From: Mesotaenium endlicherianum
Taxonomy: Eukaryota > Streptophyta > Zygnematophyceae > Zygnematales > Mesotaeniaceae
Direction: 5' to 3'
Assembly (NCBI GenBank): GCA_009602735.1
Contig: WELA01002297.1
Coordinates: forward strand, 544,293-608,292
Length of the DNA stretch: 64,000 nt
Shown: positions 23,103 through 34,351 of the stretch, piece by piece
How the letters are laid out: the number at the start of each line of letters is the position of its first letter
Position numbering within the stretch: position 1 is the stretch's first letter
The notes under the pieces: generated by a model
Databases searched by the model: none
What the model saw: only the letters and a program-made list of their open reading frames with translations
What the model was told of the DNA's origin: nothing
Position numbers and translations under genes: made by a program

Positions 23103-23446
23103 GTAAGGGAAACTGAGGATAAGCTAACTTTCAAAAATTTCTACTAAGTGTTGGTTGTGTGGAATGAGGAACTGGTTGAGCATGGGAAGCAATGAGTGTG
23201 GGATGCTTCACCGCATGATGCAAGTGCAGGAAGACCAGGAAATGGGTCAACCCCCAGCTAGTCTGTCACCGACACACGTGCAAAGGTCAATCAACGCGGG
23301 TGATTCCCCAAGTGCAATAACGCACCGACCAAGCGACCAGGGAATCTTCGTACGCGAGAAGGACCGCCGACACGTCGACCAGATTGAAGGTTCACGTGCT
23401 GAGAAGCCACGCACCTGCCAGGGGTCCGACGCTGTTAGGCACGACA
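23103..23446 (+). repeat. Element D repeat B2 (right end)
   Basis: 344 bp, a copy of B1, ending GGCACGACA and followed by CATC. This mirrors the CATC before A1, so the outer ends of the element are TGTC and GACA. Confidence 0.8.
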
Positions 23447-23450
23447 CATC

Positions 23451-24559
23451 TCGCTATCGTAAATTGTAGAAATGCTTATTGATTTTGATTTGAAGTCTTC
23501 ACAGCGAGCACATGGCCTCCTGTTCCATGGTCTGTCCAAATGCTCTGACTACAAGCGTCGCGATTTTGATACCCTTTCTCGCTTTTGAAATGGACGTTCG
23601 TCGACGCCGCATGGATGATGACTCCGCAATATGAGAAAGTGTATGTCAAGTCCAGAAAGTTCAGATGACCTCCTGATGGCATTTGCGTTTTGACGTATTC
23701 TGTGCACTTTACGTCATATTTCGATTCTACACTCAAATGGATAGCAAGCAGCCCGCCAAAAGAAAACCACAAAACGGGTCGAACTACAGAACGACACGTT
23801 GTACCGCGAGGTACACTTGTGTTAGAGACACTTCCTAGTCAGCACGCAGTACGCTAATAACACCTGCGATTACTTCGCTCCTCATACCGATTACCACTTA
23901 TACGAGTATCGTTAGGAGCAATACATACATACCGAAATAGTTGGACCTCAGATGGACGATACACCGTCCGATTAGATTCCCCTTAGACCTGACGACTAGA
24001 TTCAGATAGTGAGGAACGCCGCCGCAGACAACCATAGAGACTATCGAAGTTCCTGAGTTGCCTACATAAGACAACTCCCGACCATTGTACATCATTCTAT
24101 GCTCGGAAATCTAAGCTCGATTTTGACCGTCATTGTCATTACTTTGCGTCCTTTGCACTTGGGTACAATCGAATAGAATCTGAAACCAGCCCTAAACGAT
24201 TTTGACGATCTGGCAAAAGTGGCCATGAAAAGCAATGAAATGTAGCGAACCTTCGATGCACGGGTTGTCTAGAGAGAATTCGTCAAGAGAGTGAGGCGAA
24301 GCTGGAAGCACGGGTTGTTTTAGGATTGGCCAAGAGTGTGAGTAAAAATTGGAAGCACGGGTTGTCTTGGAAACATTGGCCACGAGAGTGAGTCGAAGCT
24401 GGAAGCACGGGTTGTAAAAGAGCACCAGGGGGTATGGTGTGCCCGCTAGTAATCGTATGGTTGTGACCCTTTGAGTTCACGCATGTGTGACAGTTTGGTA
24501 GGATGGGGAGCTGCGTGCTCAGCTTATTGAGCTCTTCATTCGACTGATTGATGTGAAGT
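23451..24559. other. Intergenic region upstream of the host glycosyltransferase gene
   Basis: No convincing gene. A 98-residue minus-strand frame at 23476-23772 has no recognisable domain. The 3' part holds a tandem repeat (24205-24418). The promoter of the host gene must lie here, but I see no unambiguous TATA box. Confidence 0.5.
24205..24418. repeat. Degenerate tandem repeat, about 48-50 bp unit
   Basis: The word GCACGGGTTGT recurs at 24258, 24308, 24355 and 24404, at spacings of 47-50 bp, within a larger unit containing GAAGCTGGAAGCACGGGTTG and TTGGCCA-GAGAGTGAG. It lies 140-350 bp upstream of the host gene start. Confidence 0.75.
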
Positions 24560-27500
24560 ATGGGTGGTGTGAGAAGTGATCATCGGAGGCCACAATGGTG
24601 GAGTAAAAGGTGGCTTTCAAGGATATCGCTTGGTTTGCTGGTCTTCCTTATTAGTATCAATTTACTGTCGCTGTTTCTTGGAACCTCGTTACTTCGTCTC
24701 GGAACGGGCATACAGCATAAGGGTACTAGCTCAAGTGAGAACACTCTGTCCTTAATGCAGCATAGATGGGGAAATGCAACTAGTATAAAGTTGGCAATCT
24801 TATCAGTTTACCCTCCGCAGCTTAACGGCATCGGAGAATGGACGTACGACTTGATCCACAGTGGGTTTAAGGTACATTTAATTCTCCCGTTTAGTCATTC
24901 GTCGCTCTTTTGGTACTTGAATGAAGGGGGTTGCGGGATAATGTTTCACGCTGTAGTTAGTGAGATTCATGTGTACGTGACCTTCAACTGATATTATTGC
25001 TTGCTGAAACTCCAGCATGTCTGCTCAGAGCGAGATTGGTGTCCTCTTGAGGTGGAAGTTATAGCTCTGGACATGGAACTGCGCTACCCCAAGTAAGAAA
25101 CAGTAGGCTGAGGGTCAGTCTCTGGTTTTTGGATGAGCTATGTGTTAATGCTTCTAGCACACAGTCAAAGTCTGTGATCCAGTTACCGCTACCATGCTGT
25201 CCTGCTGGTCCGCTTTTGACTAGCCGTTTTGCGACAGCGTCATTCTAGTTCTCTCACTGGCACTTATGTACCTTGCAGATACCCGGTGGAGGTGCGTATG
25301 AGAGTGCGCAGGGGTTGTCTAACTGACTACTATGATGCTGCTGACTATATCAACACTCATTTTGATGTACTCAACATTCAGCATGAGTTTGGCTGGTTTG
25401 CTGGGCCGAAGAAGGATGACTACCTCTTCAAGTTCTGGGATAGGATAAAGTAAGTGCCCTGCAATGGCCTCCTTTGGTACCCTTTCGTTCTGGCACTCGG
25501 GAGGGCCAGCCGGGGTGACGAGACCATGGAATCGCTGGCTGCTGTCTGGGTAGATGCTGTGGCACAGAGGGGGAAGTTAGTTGGCAACTGTTGACGGGGT
25601 TCAGGGTCTTAGGTTTTTTGCTGAAAGAGATCCCAGGGTTGTCATGGAGGCGGGGCCCGGGGAGGAGGGATGATACACTCATACCACTCGTCATGCGTGG
25701 CGTCTCTGCCTGTGCACTTTAGGATCCCAGTGAGCGTAAACTTTCACACAGTCATGGGGTGGAAGGCGGACTATCTGGACGTGGAGGTCAGAACCCACAG
25801 CCTGGAGGTCCTCCGACGGGCGGACCACGTGACGCACTTCATGCCGCAGCTGTGCGACTTCCACCACACCTTGGACCCCGGCGTTCCTTGCAGGTCAGTC
25901 GGGGCTTTGGCTGCTGCCCTCTTACTTGCCAGCGGCCGCGCTTGTAGTCATCCTAGTCTAACAGAACCCCCCGGCACGCATCGCGATGCCAGCTGCGATG
26001 AGGCCGTGTGGGTTTGGGAATGGGGGTTTAAGCCGTGAGCGTGGGTGGGTGGCCGGGCGGGCGGGTGGGGAGCGTGCTGTCGCAGCCATGTGCCTCATGG
26101 CTATAAGCCGGGAGTCCCTCACGTGGCGACGTTCAGAAGGCAGCTGGGGAAGCGGTTCGAGAAGCGCAGGCTCATCGTGAGCCTGGGCTTCATCGGGCCC
26201 GACAAGGGCTTCCACTTCATGATTAAAGCCATGGGCGCCGTCGCCCGCCATCATCCATCGGCCCTCTACGTCATCGTGGGAGGCTACGCCCCGGGCTACG
26301 ACGGCTCCTACTTCAAGTCCTTGCAGGAGGAGGTTCTGAGAACCAACCTGTCGGATCACGTTTACCTGGTCACAGGTCAGCCGCTCTCGCTTGGATATGC
26401 GTGGCCTGGGATTGCCTGGGATTCATCTTCCTGTCCCTCCCTCTTCCCCTCTCGGAACGTCGTAAGTTTACGGTGTCGTGTGGGGGGAGGGGGGAGTATC
26501 AGGGACAAACCTTGCAAAGCAGGAGGTGTTCCAGTGGATTGCGCTGGCCACCGTCGTGGTAGCCCCTCACACGTGGCGCCACCAGGTCTCGTCGGGAACT
26601 CTGGCCATGGGCATGGGCCTGGGCAAGGCAGTGGTCACCTCCGCCTTCCCTTTCGCCGAGGTGAGCACGTGCAAGAGCCCTCCCAGGCCAGCCTGGCTGC
26701 GGCTGCTTCTGCTGCTGCTGCTGCTGCTGTGTGATTTAAGGATCTGGTTGAGCTGTCCTCTCTTCTCTGCGGCAGGACTACATGTGCGCGCGAGATGTGC
26801 CTATAGTGGATGAGGCTATATTGACCACAGGACGTGGAGGGAGCACGTCGAGAGCCCCGAGGAAGACGAGGGCACAGCAGCATGAGAAGGAGGACGGCAC
26901 CTCGGCAAGGTAACAGATGCTCCAGACGGGCTGGGAGGACCCCGGGGCGTGTGGGGGCATCGTCCTGGGACGTTGATCTGATGATATCAAGCTGCGCCCG
27001 CTGCTGTGGGCGGGTGGGGGTTGGTTGGGTGTTGGGTTGGTTGGGGGGGATGGGTTGGGGGGGGAGGTGGCGGGCGACTCAGGCCGTGCTGGACGGTGCC
27101 CTTCATGGAGGACGGTAGCGTCAGCGTGGAAGGCCTGGCCACCACCGTCTCGGTGCTCCTGTCGGACTCCCAGCTGCTGCGCCAGTCGGAGCGCCTGGCC
27201 CTGGCGCGGGTGCAGGGTGCCAGCTGGGAAGACATCGCAGTGCGTTACACTAAGATATACAGGTACGCCGCCAGCAGCCGGCAGTAGCAGCCTGTGCAAC
27301 CGCGTCTGAAGCACCTCCTATTCCTCGCCTGACTCTCTCTTCTGACTTGCGAACCTGATCTGGATTGGGTGCATGGCAGTCGGCTGTTGCAGCAGGAAGG
27401 GGGGGCCGCCACGGAGGGGGAACGGGAGAGCCTCAGCATCTCGGGGTGGGACGCTGCAGACCTAAAGCAGGCAGCGCTGGCGAGTGCATGGACCGCGCTG

Positions 27501-29718
27501 AGCCCTGAACTGCGGTCGCGCAAGTGGCGCGGCCCGCCCTCGTGGCACCGCCGCTTCGTACCGCTCTCCGTGCACGCAGTTGCTGCCGCCGCCGTGGACG
27601 TGCACGGCCCTGTGGGTCCCCCTGCGGCCATTGCTCTCCTCACGGAAAGATTTTCGCATGGGCCGCTGCTGTTCTCGCGCTGGATCCCCGCGGCTGCTGC
27701 CCCCAAGGACACCTCCCCAGGTGCTACTTCTTCCTTTTCCTAGAAGCTTCAGGTCTTGACAACTGCATGTCGTTCATTTACGGGCTATTTGTACCGCCAG
27801 GTGGCCCAGCGCGAGCTTCATTGCATGGTCAGCATTGGGTCGGGCACTGAGGAAGGTCTGTATGTACGCTGTGCTGTTGTCGAGTCTGGCATGGGGCAGA
27901 GAGCAAGTGGGTGGACCTGTACGAGTTTGGGCAGTTCTACGCCACCAACGGCCTCCTGACGCTGTACGGGAATTTGGCCAGAGGCAGGATTGTGCACGCC
28001 GTGCTCGAGGAGGGCTTGCTGTTTGGCTACGGCGTCGTGTGCCAGTTCGGAATCACGTACAGCTTCGAGGACTCGTTCTATCGCGCCTACATCGATAAGC
28101 CCGAGGTGAGGTCACTGGGGGCACCCAGCACCAGCAGCTGCACTCCCGGCCCTGCTGCTGGTGGTCCGTCATTTGAGGATTGTCATTGAGTGGCATGGTA
28201 AATGCAGGCACGGCCAATGTGTGCGCGCGAGCGAACCCACGGCATTGGATATGAATTGGCGGTTGGGTGGCAGGGGGGCACGTGGGGATCCAACGACCTC
28301 GCTGTGTGGATCTCCGTGCCGCTCAAGGGCTCTGGGGACAGCGTGATTGGGTTCTACTGCGTCACTCTCAGCTTCACCCCGCACAGCCTGGCTCTCACGG
28401 CGGAGCACCTGGTGACAGCTGCGCAGGGCGTCAAGGTGACTTGACGCCGCCGACACGTTGAACGTGCTTGCTGCCCTTACTTGCTGGGGGGGCGTAGGTC
28501 TGCAGTTGTTGGATAGAGATGCTGGCGGGCGCACAGTCTGTCCTCCAGAAACGTGCAGGAGAGCACCTGCTGTCAGCTCTGGCACCCTCACATCTGCAGC
28601 ACTAGTGCGTTGTTGTCATGGCAATGACAGCTGGAGCGAGTGGAAGTGACGTCCAAAGTTCACTACGACGACGAGCTGCCCAGGCACCGCCACTTTTACG
28701 CGTTCAGGGGCGGCACAAAAGTGTCCAGCCACGCACCGTTGCTGCTATCTACTGACCTTATCTATGATAGCTCTCGCGATGAAAGCTTCACGTGGGATGT
28801 AGTAACTAACAGGTATGAGCAAGCTTTGTCCCCTGCCTCAGAGTGTATCAATGCTTGCTCTCCTGGCACGTCCGCTGCTTTCAAGATTGCTCCTGATGTG
28901 GTGACGGGGGTTGGCATGGCCTTCGTTATGCATGCGCTTTGGGGACTCGGGAGCTAGTGTTGAGGGTTGTGATCCTAGTTCCATGCCGCCAGCAGGTATT
29001 GATGACACTCGTGTTGTTTGAGTGTGTACAGGCACGGTGATCATGGATTGTTCACGGTGCTGCCAAATGCGAGTGCCATTCTCCGGTACATCACGTACGA
29101 GGCGAGGCAGGAGTCTGCTGACTTTCTGCACATCGACCATAGATATGTCCTCCAGGTTCCTTTCCAGTCGTCGATCCGTTTTACGGTGAGGCATACGGGT
29201 AGCCCCCTCGGAATGAAATGCACGATTTGTTCAGACGCTCAAGGGCTGTGCTCATTATGATGAGAAAGGTTGACAGGTAGTGTATTGTGGTACGAAGTTG
29301 AGGAAGCCATGATGGCACTTAACCTGGGTTTCAGCTCTCAGGTGTTGAATACTTGACTATTTGGCAAGTACATGCAATGTCACTGTGTTGGGATCGACCA
29401 TTGAGCTTTGCATGAGCTCCTTCTCTTTTGCAGGAAACGAAGTACATGATGTCAAAGATTCAAGTGATGAGTCTGGAGGCGTACGGCCAGGTGTTTGCCA
29501 ACGACACAGAGTATGCCGGTTTCGATCTCTCAAGTCCCAAAGATGTGTATCCTATACTTGACATTGTGACCATGTATGCTAAGGGAACAGAAGACAAACA
29601 TCATAGGAGGGTTCTTAACGACTGGCTTGCTGCACACGAATTTCTGCCAGATAGAGGCATAGACTTGGGCCACCACACTTGTATGACATCCCAAGTGAAC
29701 GACCCAGCTTCTATTTGA
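24560..29718 (+). CDS. Type II membrane GT4-family glycosyltransferase with unrecognised C-terminal half, 14 exons
   Basis: Proposed exons: 24560-24871, 25016-25092, 25279-25449, 25723-25893, 26086-26375, 26503-26660, 26776-26909, 27083-27262, 27380-27720, 27900-28105, 28274-28435, 28631-28812, 29032-29185, 29434-29718. All introns are GT-AG and the phase holds throughout, giving 2823 nt (940 residues). An N-terminal hydrophobic anchor (SLGLLVFLISINLLSLFLG) suggests a Golgi or ER type II protein. GT4 features follow: ILSVYPPQLNGIGEWTYDL, NIQHEFGWF, VSVNFHTVMG, VPHGYKPG, a LIVSLGFIGPDKGFHFMIKA sugar-nucleotide-domain start, VIVGGYAPG, and VVVAPHTWRHQVSSGTLAMG near the donor-site position. Residues from about 530 on match nothing I know. 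Donor and acceptor sugars are unknown. It is the only clear host gene here and appears intact; exon 1 and exon 7 borders are the least certain. Confidence 0.82.
26698..26732. repeat. (CTG)n microsatellite in an intron of the glycosyltransferase gene
   Basis: A run of CTG triplets with slight interruptions lies between exons 6 and 7. It produces spurious poly-Leu or poly-Ala frames. Confidence 0.8.
27004..27066. repeat. G/T-rich low-complexity tract in an intron
   Basis: Repeats of GGGTTGGTTGGG and a poly-G run occupy the intron before exon 8. The G-rich strand is the sense strand; runs of three to seven G could fold as a G-quadruplex. Confidence 0.6.
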
Positions 29719-30504
29719 TAGGCAGTTTTTTCCAGTATTATCTTTTGATTGAGTGTACAACGCAGTCTTCTTAAGATGATCTGGTTTTGTTCTGTCGTTT
29801 TGTTGCGCTTTGAAGTGGACTCAGTTGATGGCAGTTATGCATGATATTGTACATTCTTTTTCCGAAGTAGCAAGGTATGTTAAGAGTACGTACACACAGC
29901 CACACATTCTACGATATCTCCCTCTCGTGATTTCATTCTCATAAGATGGTTGCCACGAGCCGATCCTTCGTGCCAATATTTGGCAATGGAGATTCGAGAA
30001 TGAAAAGTATGAAGTAAAGTGCTCCGTGAACTATTTGTTAGTACAATCGTTATCACCATGTATAGTACCACTTCATGAGTTATTGAACACACATCAAAAC
30101 TATGACTATATGTGTAAGTTGTGAACCGAGAGGTTATGTCGATTGAGACTTGTCGAGTCTTGCTCACCACATGGGTTGTGGGGACAAAGAAGCATGCGAC
30201 TTGCACAAAGCAACCGGCGGTCTTTTAACTTCTCAACCAACTGAAGGTGGCGCCCACAATTGCTGCCAAGGAGCACGCAAAGACATCATAAGAGGAGTTC
30301 AAGTCCTCGGTGAAGAATCTTACTCTGGAGCTAGTGGTTGTAGGAAAGAAAGTTGTTGGATGCACATGTTGTCTTGCATAAAAGGTCAAGCTTGCTGAAA
30401 TAATAAATGACTAAGTGATAAGAGTCTCTTTATAGGCTTTGCGGCAATGATGAAGGATGGTTTGAATGCGGTCGTTGCAATAATGCCATATCATGCGCGC
30501 TTCC
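29719..30504. other. Intergenic region downstream of the glycosyltransferase gene
   Basis: AT-rich sequence expected to hold the 3' UTR. An AATAAA-like word lies near 30400, but it is too far to assign. No other gene is seen. Confidence 0.45.
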
Positions 30505-31104
30505 GCAAATTAACAATACCCACAAGTCAAATGAAAGTAACGAGCATCAATCATGGAACCAGTAAATTCATACATAAGCAAGGTTGGTAAGCAATCCATG
30601 TAATGGCTTGCTACCTTGAATTTAAATGTCCTCTCAATAGTCTGGACAGAGAGTTGGCCTCGTTTCCGAATGCCGAACTCAATGGCGATACCTAGCATAT
30701 GTACATGGAATGATTTTACTTTTCAGCGGCACGTGTGATAGTACCGCTTACTCGGCAGTTAACTATGTTGGTAGGACCTCAGCTTACCAAATCTACAGCC
30801 ATCTCCCATCATCCCAAATCGCCATCCGCTTAAGGCGTCATCTGGCCATTCATCTAGCATTCACACTTAGATGCATTACTAGGCAGTTCGCTAGTGCCGC
30901 TTGAGGCGGTCACCTGCTTGTCAAAGAATTGGTCAGCAAGCTGGCTTAAGTTGACTTCAGCCTGCAGCAGTCGGTTGAGGCATTATATTGAACTTATTTA
31001 AAAGTCTAATAAACTCAACATTAATTGAAGTTCAATATAGTAAACAAATTTAAGTATTATATCTAAATCGAATATCACATCTACCAATATATTGATTCAT
31101 TACA
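30505..31104 (-). repeat. Family A 3' LTR, partial
   Basis: Shares the tract from GAGCATCAATCATG through TACCTAGCATATGTACATGG to the ATTACA terminus with the LTR at 2920-3635, with moderate divergence. Its low-coordinate end is not matched. Confidence 0.7.
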
Positions 31105-31582
31105 CCAAGAAAGTTGAGACGTGACCTCCCGGATTAATTGTCAATCGTAGAATATTTGTATTAGTATTTTGGTGGTGGTCGTGGTTTGAAACATATTCGA
31201 CAACTGGAAGCACTGCTCTAAGGGGTTCTTGAAAGTCCATTGCATTTGGCGTAACCTGGGAATGCAATGTGAGTGGAAAATTGACGGAGTGAGATTATAG
31301 AGCAGGTTGTGCAAAGGGAGGCGACAGCTATGGGAGTTAGTCACCATTTGCAGGTGCACATAAGCAAGTGTCTCCCACTTCTTGAAGTGGTTTAGCGTAG
31401 ATGGCACTCTGAGTTGACACAGAGGAGGTGGACAGTACGACCGCGCAAATTGAGAAACATTGAAGCATATTGTGAGCATTACTCGTTTTGAGCGGGTGCG
31501 TTGCCACGATGGGTGACTCCCATGCACAAGCTCAACCTTGTGATCTCTTAGGTGGATGTCTCGGGGGCAATTATTTTCCACA
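31105..31582. other. Unassigned internal sequence of the family A relative
   Basis: A minus-strand frame of 146 residues covers 31141-31581 but has no recognisable domain. It lies where pol should be in the element and could be diverged element sequence or an unrelated insertion. Confidence 0.35.
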
Positions 31583-33254
31583 TCAGCATATTGAGCAACA
31601 ATTTTTGTTGCTAAGATGCTCCAAAGGGCCTACCTGCTTCTCACTGACCTCATCAAGCTGATCAGGCACCTCATTGAGCAAGAGCAAAAACCAGCACATT
31701 CTTGTTTGCCTTCTGGTTCCGTATGTTGACAAAATGCAACGTTTAGCACTTTGCATCCTCCTAGAAGTCTTGGTTTTCCTTTCATATGCCATTTATACAG
31801 CGCAAGAGGAGAAGCACTAGTGGGAGTTGACTTTAGTCTGCTATCACAAGCTTCTCTCATTTTAATTGTACCTCCGCTCCCATAAACTTCAGCTTGATGT
31901 TCATTAAGCCAGGGTCTGTCTACCTAGCACAAGATTGCAGAAGCAAATGTTGACTACCTCAAGGTCAACTTTTCAATGACTAGTGCATTTCGAGAACCTC
32001 ACTGATTTTGAATAGACTTGGTTTGTAACGATCCGCCACGTGGCCGGATGTGGCGCGTGCGACACGTCGCGGAATGCAACCGAAAGTGTCGGTTTGAATG
32101 TAATTAAGTACAATTGCTGCGCAATCAAAGTACCTCGAGTTACCTTTTCGTTCATATCGTTACATTGGTATCGGAGCACAAACTTACGCAACCGTGTCCT
32201 AGAGACCAGGGTTCATATTTCAATGAGCACAAGGGTGCTCCAGGCGGTGCGAGGTTGGTCGATGGTACGACTGCATGGCCATCTTTCAATTGTACGAAGA
32301 AATGATACTATCCCGAAACAACGTCCCTCGCGCCGCCGCGGCCTAAGTGCACGAGACGTGCACACTTGTGGGTGGGAGGAGTGTGACGATCCGCCACGTG
32401 GCCGGATGCGGCGCGTGCAACACGTTGCCGAATGCAACCGAAAGTGTCCATCTGAATGTGTATATGTAAATTGGCGCGTGATCAAAGTATCCCAAGTTAC
32501 CTTTCTAATTGTATCGTTACATGTTACAATTCCTATCGAGATACATGAGGCATCCCCAAGAGAAAAATATATTCCCTTGGTTGACTCTAGGCAGTCTTAG
32601 TCATTGAACTAGGTTTTTATGGATGAGGGTATGTGAGGCTCCTCCGTCTACAAATGGTTTTATCTTCCTACCACTCATACAACGCAGTTGAATTGGAGGA
32701 ACGAACTCTTCCTTATTTTTTGCATTGTTCTCCTTACGTAGCAAAGAAATGTTGGACATTAGATCGAACAAGGCCATCTCGAGTGTGTTCTCTCTAAGAA
32801 TCTATATTGCTGATAATTTCCTATACCTAATCGTTAGATATGCATAATTATCCAGTTTAGGAATGCCAATAAAACATGCTAAGGGGGCAGCTATAACTTT
32901 ACCTCTAGCATCCTCACAGTTACCGAATTGTTGATTAATGCTTCTATTAAAAGACTAATTCTTTTGAATGATCTTAGGCAGGTTATTCTTAGAAGATGCA
33001 TCTCTATAAAAGTGTCTCTTTGTTGCCAGTGGTAGCAAATCAAGTATATACTAAGGCTAGTCTTGGCTTACATCTGCTACCACCTCTTTCATAAACTGCT
33101 CAAGAGTATAATCGGTGAACTCTAGATTTCATAGCACAATACTCATACTCATAAAAAACCTAATCCTCTTCTTGGTCACCCTCAGCTTGGTCTTCTTTAC
33201 TTCCATCTAAAAATCCATGTGGCTTTTTGACAATCTTAGCCACAAACGTACTAC
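31583..33254 (-). pseudogene. Family A relative: protease and gag C-terminal remnant
   Basis: Minus-strand frames at 31583-31860 are alignable by eye to the stretch after the protease in family A at 633-900 (shared PTSA-PLALY-W-KG pattern). DNA at 32560-33250 parallels 1100-1770 of the first copy. It is interrupted by the TRIM at 32024-32521 and is broken. Confidence 0.6.
32024..32521 (-). mobile_element. TRIM (terminal-repeat retrotransposon in miniature)
   Basis: Two direct repeats, 32024-32164 (TGTAACGATCC...ATCGTTACA) and 32382-32521 (TGTGACGATCC...ATCGTTACA), flank 217 bp with no coding capacity. A primer site TTGGTATCGGAGC follows the left repeat and a purine tract (GTGGGTGGGAGGAG) precedes the right one, so the true orientation is plus relative to the window even though it sits in a minus-strand element. 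The flanks TGGTT and TG-TTA fit a duplicated target when compared with the uninterrupted family A sequence near 1060. The LTRs differ at about 10-15 % of positions. Confidence 0.82.
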
Positions 33255-34343
33255 CAAGGTTATGCCATACGGCATATTAGCCCAATTTTTTGCTAATTAA
33301 GCGAACTAATTCCGCGTATAGCGTCCTAAGCGAACTTCAATCTATATTGAACACTAAATCAATTCATTTATGCAAAAGGAGGGGAGAGGTTCTTAAAATT
33401 TTGTTGTGGAAATAATGTACCTTGTTCATTCTATAAGCCCATATATTTCTTAAAAATGTCATACCTATATGGATTATACACATTGCAAAATTTAAGGCAA
33501 AAAGTGCAGTGCGTACTTGTAAGGTCATAGGGTTACAAAGTGCATTTTTGAGTTTATTGATGATAGACTTTGAGTGCATGGAAGTGTAGAGTGCATGTTT
33601 TTGGTCATTTTGATACAAAGTTCATTGAATTTGGCTAAGTATTGAGAAAGTTGAATTTTTGAAGTTTTTTAAGTTTTGAGGTCGGTTGACGACTGTTCTT
33701 AATTCGCGGTGAGCGCGACCGTCGGATTGACTGACAGCGTCGAGCGATCTGGCCCGTTAGAGTGAAAACTTCGACTGACGCGGAGTGCCGACTAGGTCAA
33801 TTTACCTAGAAGTTTCAGATTACCCTAGCGAGTCTAAGTTAGTATATTCTAGACATTTTGATGCATGCATGTGGACGTCAAATCGGCTCGACACGTCAGA
33901 TGAGACTGATCTGGCCTACTCACAAATATTTTGAAAGGGACGATTTGAAAAACACTAAGGAAAATCCGTTGCTAGGCGGCCCTCCCGCCTAGAGAGGACT
34001 TAGGTAAAAAAACCATAAATAGGCATAACTTCCTCATTTCTTATTAGTTTTCACTTCTATAAATTTCTACGGGTTTGTAATGACGAGGCCTTATATCCTA
34101 GTTCATTTGTGAGCACTTTTTTACAACTCATAATGTTGAGTAATTTTTGTGAGCTTTCTAAGTGACAGGCCGTTGCACTCTTTAGTATGATTGCAACTAG
34201 TTCTTTTCCTCGTGAGTCACTACGCTTCCACTAGGGCACTCTGCCCCCTTCATTACTAAGCGTAGAAAGCCCTTCTTTTTGTACCAAATTAACAAAGTAG
34301 CGTATATATCGAACTAAGCATATTAGCGTGCGGGGTAACCCTG
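33255..34343. mobile_element. Small non-autonomous hAT-like DNA transposon carrying a solo LTR
   Basis: The left end is CAAGGTTATGCC and the right end, read inverted, is CAGGGTTACCCC (9 of 12 matching), the CAGGG-type terminus common in hAT elements. Flanking 8-mers CGTACTAC (33247-33254) and CAAACTAC (34344-34351) match at six of eight bases. Subterminal TTAAGCGAACT and CTAAGCGAAC words are present. Without the solo family B LTR inside it, it is only about 350 bp and codes for nothing. A similar terminus lies at 38165. Confidence 0.5.
33518..34252 (+). mobile_element. Solo LTR, family B, second copy
   Basis: 735 bp from TGTAAGGTCATAG to CCCCCTTCA, aligned along its length with 4291-4993. 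Flanks GTACT (33513-33517) and TTACT (34253-34257) match at four of five bases, consistent with an aged target duplication. No internal region. Confidence 0.82.
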
Positions 34344-34351
34344 CAAACTAC

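Larger units (their letters stand above)
6138..23446 (+). mobile_element. Family D methyltransferase-bearing gypsy element, broken, with family C nested inside
   Basis: Order on the plus strand: direct repeat A1 (6138-7084), gag remnant, protease, C5-DNA-methyltransferase, long spacer, reverse transcriptase, [family C insertion 12629-19308], RNase H, DDE integrase, PHD finger, purine tract, then B1 (21498-21838), A2 (21841-23102) and B2 (23103-23446). The outer ends are TGTC and GACA, flanked by CATC on both sides (6134-6137, 23447-23450; CATCT if the border shifts one base). Without the insertion it is about 10.6 kb. It is broken, with many breaks and a deletion around A1/gag. A1 and A2 differ at roughly one base in ten, so it is old relative to family C. 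Confidence 0.8.

Noticed and set aside
23476-23772. 98-residue minus-strand frame upstream of the host gene
   Set aside because: No domain, no splice context and no neighbour support; length is within chance for this composition.
24205-24418. CRISPR-like array
   Set aside because: Repeats are degenerate with no distinct spacers, and the context is eukaryotic.
26778-27712. Several minus-strand frames opposite the glycosyltransferase exons
   Set aside because: They overlap well-supported plus-strand exons with GT-AG introns and are rich in Pro/Ser/Arg from GC-rich antisense reading.
31141-31581. 146-residue minus-strand frame
   Set aside because: No recognisable motif; lies within a decayed element and could be chance.
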